Assembly (NCBI RefSeq): GCF_000964525.1
Contig: NZ_BAZG01000031.1
Location: forward strand, 1 to 34,761
Direction of reading: 5' to 3'
Source of the DNA: Anaeromyxobacter sp. PSR-1
GTDB taxonomy: Bacteria; Myxococcota; Myxococcia; Myxococcales; Anaeromyxobacteraceae
Length of the DNA: 34,761 nt
Below the pieces are notes generated by a model. It was not told the origin of the DNA. It made no database searches and saw only the letters and a program-made list of their open reading frames with translations. Each line of letters begins with the position of its first letter. Position 1 is the first letter of the stretch. Shown piece by piece: positions 32,915-34,761 of this stretch. Position numbers and translations under genes: made by a program.

Positions 32915-33601
32915 ATGCCGCGGCTCAGCGGGCTCCTCGGGGCCGCCCTGGCCATCACCGCGTGGGTGGTGGTCGCGGCGTTCCCGCGGACGCTCTCGCA
33001 CGAGCCGCGGTCGCACCGCTCCGGCGAGCCGGACTGCGGCGCGACCGGGTGCGAGCCCGAGGCCGATCCGCTGGTCGAGGCCATCGACGCGCAGATCGCC
33101 GCGCGGATGCCCGGCCTCCCCGAGGCCGACCGCACCCGGCTGGCGAGCACCATCGTGCTCGAGGCCGAGGCGGCGCGGATCGACCCGCTGCTGGTGCTCG
33201 CGCTCATCGAGGTCGAGTCGTCCTTCGACGCCCGCGCGCTGTCCGGGGCGGGCGCGAAGGGGCTCATGCAGCTGCGCGAGTCCACCCTGCGCCGGGAGCT
33301 GGAGCGGGTGGGCCTGCCCGCGGGCGACCCGCACGATCCGGTGCTGAACGTGCGGGCGGGCGTGCGCTACCTGCGCCGGCTCCTCGACGCCTTCGGGCGC
33401 GAGGAGGTGGCGCTGATGGCCTACAACGCCGGCCCGAACCGGATCCTCGGCTACCTGCGCGAGGGCGCGATCCCGCAGCGCTTCCACGTGTACCCGCGCC
33501 GCGTGAAGGCGGAGCTGCGCCGGATCCGCCGCGACATCGGCGACGAGCGCCCCGCCGCGGCGGTGGCGGCCGCCGCCGCGCCGGCCCCGGTGGCCGAGTA
33601 G
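32915..33601 (+). CDS. Membrane-anchored lytic transglycosylase (SLT/GH23)
   Basis: A 228-residue protein that cleaves peptidoglycan glycan strands. One N-terminal hydrophobic segment (LLGAALAITAWVVVAAF, about residues 7-23) is a signal anchor or signal peptide. The SLT domain covers about 85-200: catalytic Glu101 in LIEVESSFDARA, then GAKGLMQL, LNVRAGVRYLRRLL and MAYNAGPNRI. The usual MPATA after GLMQL is replaced by RESTL, a mild variant. The tail is Ala/Pro-rich. I prefer the ATG at 32915 (9 bases after AGGGGG) to the GTG at 32909, which overlaps the previous stop. Both are in frame. Confidence 0.9.
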   Translation: MPRLSGLLGAALAITAWVVVAAFPRTLSHEPRSHRSGEPDCGATGCEPEADPLVEAIDAQIAARMPGLPEADRTRLASTIVLEAEAARIDPLLVLALIEVESSFDARALSGAGAKGLMQLRESTLRRELERVGLPAGDPHDPVLNVRAGVRYLRRLLDAFGREEVALMAYNAGPNRILGYLREGAIPQRFHVYPRRVKAELRRIRRDIGDERPAAAVAAAAAPAPVAE

Positions 33602-33632
33602 GGCCGATCTCGGTTACACCCTGTCCCCGTCC

Positions 33633-33649
33633 GCCCGGCGCCGCCGGGC
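33633..33649 (+). other. Hairpin in the region upstream of queE
   Basis: GCCCGGC (33633-33639) pairs with GCCGGGC (33643-33649) around GCC, ending 11 bases before the queE ATG. It could terminate the lytic transglycosylase transcript or hinder ribosome access to queE. It does not have preQ1 riboswitch features. Confidence 0.4.
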
Positions 33650-33660
33650 GCCAGGCTCCC

Positions 33661-34293
33661 ATGCGCGTCACCGAGATCTTCTTCAGCATCCAGGGCGAGG
33701 GCTCCCGCGCCGGCCGCCCGTGCGTGTTCGTCCGCTTCACCGGCTGCGACCTGCGCTGCGGCTACTGCGACACCGCCTACGCGTTCCACGGCGGGGTGGA
33801 CATGGACCGCGCCGCCATCCTGGCGGAGGTGGCCCGGCACCCGGCGCGCTTCGTCTGCCTCACCGGCGGCGAGCCGATGCTCCAGCGCGAGCTGCCCGAC
33901 CTCGCCCGCGACCTCGTCGCGCGCGGCTACGAGGTGGCGGTCGAGACGCACGGGCAGCGGCCGCTGGACGCGCTCCCGGCCGAGGCGATCCGGGTGGTGG
34001 ACGTGAAGACCCCCGGCTCGGGCGAGGTCACCACCGACTTCGCCTACCTCGATCGCCTCCAGCCGCACGACGAGGTGAAGTTCGTGGTCTGCTCGGAGGA
34101 GGACTTCCGCTGGTCGCGCGAGGTGGTGCGCCGCCACGCGCTGGAGGGGAGGGTGCAGGTGCTCTTCTCGCCGGCGTGGGGGCAGGTGGCGCCGCGCGAC
34201 CTGGTGCGCTGGATGCTGGAGAGCGGCCTCGACGCGCGCCTCTCGCTGCAGGTGCACAAGGTGATCTGGGGCCCGGACGTGCACGGCGTGTAG
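33661..34293 (+). CDS. queE: 7-carboxy-7-deazaguanine synthase (radical SAM)
   Basis: Contracts the pterin ring of carboxytetrahydropterin to 7-carboxy-7-deazaguanine on the way to queuosine (tRNA) and related deazapurines. It has 210 residues, typical for QueE. FFSIQGEGSRAGRP is the family N-terminus, and the radical SAM cluster is Cys29, Cys33 and Cys36 (C-x3-C-x2-C, the standard spacing). LTGGEPMLQ binds SAM, and later motifs ETHGQ, DVKTPGSG and VHKVIWGPDVHGV agree with the family. No queC, queD or queF lies within the window, so the pathway is dispersed, at least here. There is no clear Shine-Dalgarno sequence. Confidence 0.95.
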   Translation: MRVTEIFFSIQGEGSRAGRPCVFVRFTGCDLRCGYCDTAYAFHGGVDMDRAAILAEVARHPARFVCLTGGEPMLQRELPDLARDLVARGYEVAVETHGQRPLDALPAEAIRVVDVKTPGSGEVTTDFAYLDRLQPHDEVKFVVCSEEDFRWSREVVRRHALEGRVQVLFSPAWGQVAPRDLVRWMLESGLDARLSLQVHKVIWGPDVHGV

Positions 34294-34326
34294 CGCCGCC
34301 CGCGGCCGAGCGGCGCGCTGGAATAC

Positions 34327-34346
34327 GGACGCCCGCTCGCGCGTCC
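34327..34346 (+). terminator. Hairpin after queE
   Basis: GGACGC (34327-34332) pairs with GCGTCC (34341-34346) around an 8-base loop, 33 bases after the queE stop. It is weak and lacks a T-run. Confidence 0.35.
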
Positions 34347-34400
34347 AACGGGCGATCGCGCAGTGCCCACCCTCACGCCGCCGCGCGCACGCCCGCTTCC

Positions 34401-34430
34401 TTGACGCGGCGGGCCGGGCGGGGCTAGCTA
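34401..34430 (+). promoter_or_regulatory. Promoter of the last gene
   Basis: TTGACG (34401-34406, 5 of 6) and TAGCTA (34425-34430) are 18 bp apart. The ATG at 34440 is 9 bases after the -10 box, so the leader is very short or absent; no Shine-Dalgarno sequence is seen. Confidence 0.5.
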
Positions 34431-34439
34431 GGCGAACGG

Positions 34440-34761
34440 ATGCGCCCACCCGCTCTCGCGCTCGCCGCCGCGCTCGCCGGCGCCGCCGGCCCCGCCTTCG
34501 CGGGCCCCGCCATCACCCTGAACGGCGTCCCCATCGACGGCGCGACCGGCCAGCGCTTCGAGGGCGCGACGGTCGTCATCGACGATCGCGGCGACGTGCA
34601 CATCGAGGCGCGCGGCTACGCGGCGCGCCCGGCCGGCGACCCCGCCCCGCGCAGCGCGCCCGTCGCGGCGGTGGGCGCCGCGGCCGCGGTCGCCGCCGCG
34701 AGCGCGCCGGCCCGGCTCTCCCACCGCTACTTCCTGGTCACCGAGCACGCCCAGCCCGGCG
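34440..34761 (+). CDS. Secreted protein of unknown function, N-terminal part only (partial)
   Basis: The frame stays open to the window edge, with 107 codons visible. A signal peptide is clear (MRPPALALAAALAGAAGPAFA, likely cut after AFA). The mature part begins GPAITLNGVPIDGATGQRFE and continues through VVIDDRGDVHIEARGY, an alternating pattern that suggests a small beta-sandwich. A long Ala-rich linker follows, then LSHRYFLVTEHAQPG at the edge. I do not recognise a family. The promoter just upstream and the codon use support a real gene. Confidence 0.75.
   Translation, partial: MRPPALALAAALAGAAGPAFAGPAITLNGVPIDGATGQRFEGATVVIDDRGDVHIEARGYAARPAGDPAPRSAPVAAVGAAAAVAAASAPARLSHRYFLVTEHAQPG

Noticed and set aside
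33602..33660. A preQ1 riboswitch upstream of queE
   Set aside because: The short region has one GC hairpin but no A-rich tail or pseudoknot partner typical of preQ1 aptamers.

Overview
The window is very GC-rich (roughly three quarters G+C by eye, with nearly every third codon position G or C) and densely coded. It holds about 32 protein genes, two of them cut by the window edges. I see no rRNA, tRNA, CRISPR array, insertion sequence or phage gene. A stand-alone CarD/CdnL regulator, a sigma54-type two-component pair, multiheme cytochrome use, Cys-rich repeat lipoproteins and phasin-like proteins together suggest a Myxococcota (delta-proteobacterial) chromosome, most like Anaeromyxobacter. That assignment is inference from gene content and composition. 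Codon use is even throughout, so this looks like ordinary vertically inherited chromosome rather than an island.

Layout. 1-326: start of a ComEC/Rec2-like gene on the minus strand. 417-3855: promoter, cdnL, the fused isoprenoid gene ispDF, and cysS. 3886-5735 (minus): a small charged protein, a cold-shock protein with promoter, leader and terminator, and a Cys-rich repeat lipoprotein. 5850-7949: uvrB. 8118-11443 (minus): NtrC-type response regulator and its sensor kinase, divergent from a TsdA-like three-heme cytochrome lipoprotein (11605-12816). 12914-15037: uvrC. 15089-16953: cysK-cysE, which together form the cysteine synthase complex. 16990-18401: pyrophosphatase, a DUF2721 membrane protein and an FmdB-type zinc ribbon. 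18547-22581: a GspE/PilB-type ATPase, a Ycf46-like AAA+ ATPase and a GNAT acetyltransferase. 22481-29504 (minus): an inositol-phosphatase/HisN-like enzyme, an acetate CoA-transferase, PlsB, a HEAT-repeat protein and a short DnaJ. 29610-34293: a SurA-N-like secreted protein, RimI, PyrD, two phasin-like proteins coupled to a lytic transglycosylase, and QueE. 34440-end: start of a secreted protein.

The strongest window-wide pattern is in how genes start. About two thirds have a Shine-Dalgarno sequence. A second set (uvrB, the GspE-like ATPase, the HisN-like gene, plsB, dnaJ and the SurA-N-like gene; less clearly uvrC, pyrD and the last gene) has no Shine-Dalgarno sequence. Instead they carry a TANNNT (-10-like) hexamer 6-9 bases before the start codon, as expected for leaderless mRNAs. 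Other points worth following are a perfect 14-bp palindrome beside the cdnL promoter, the six-unit 8-Cys repeat lipoprotein, the three-heme TsdA-like protein facing a two-component system, and the phasin pair with a lytic transglycosylase. I did not find a clearly new multi-gene system such as a defence or secretion island.
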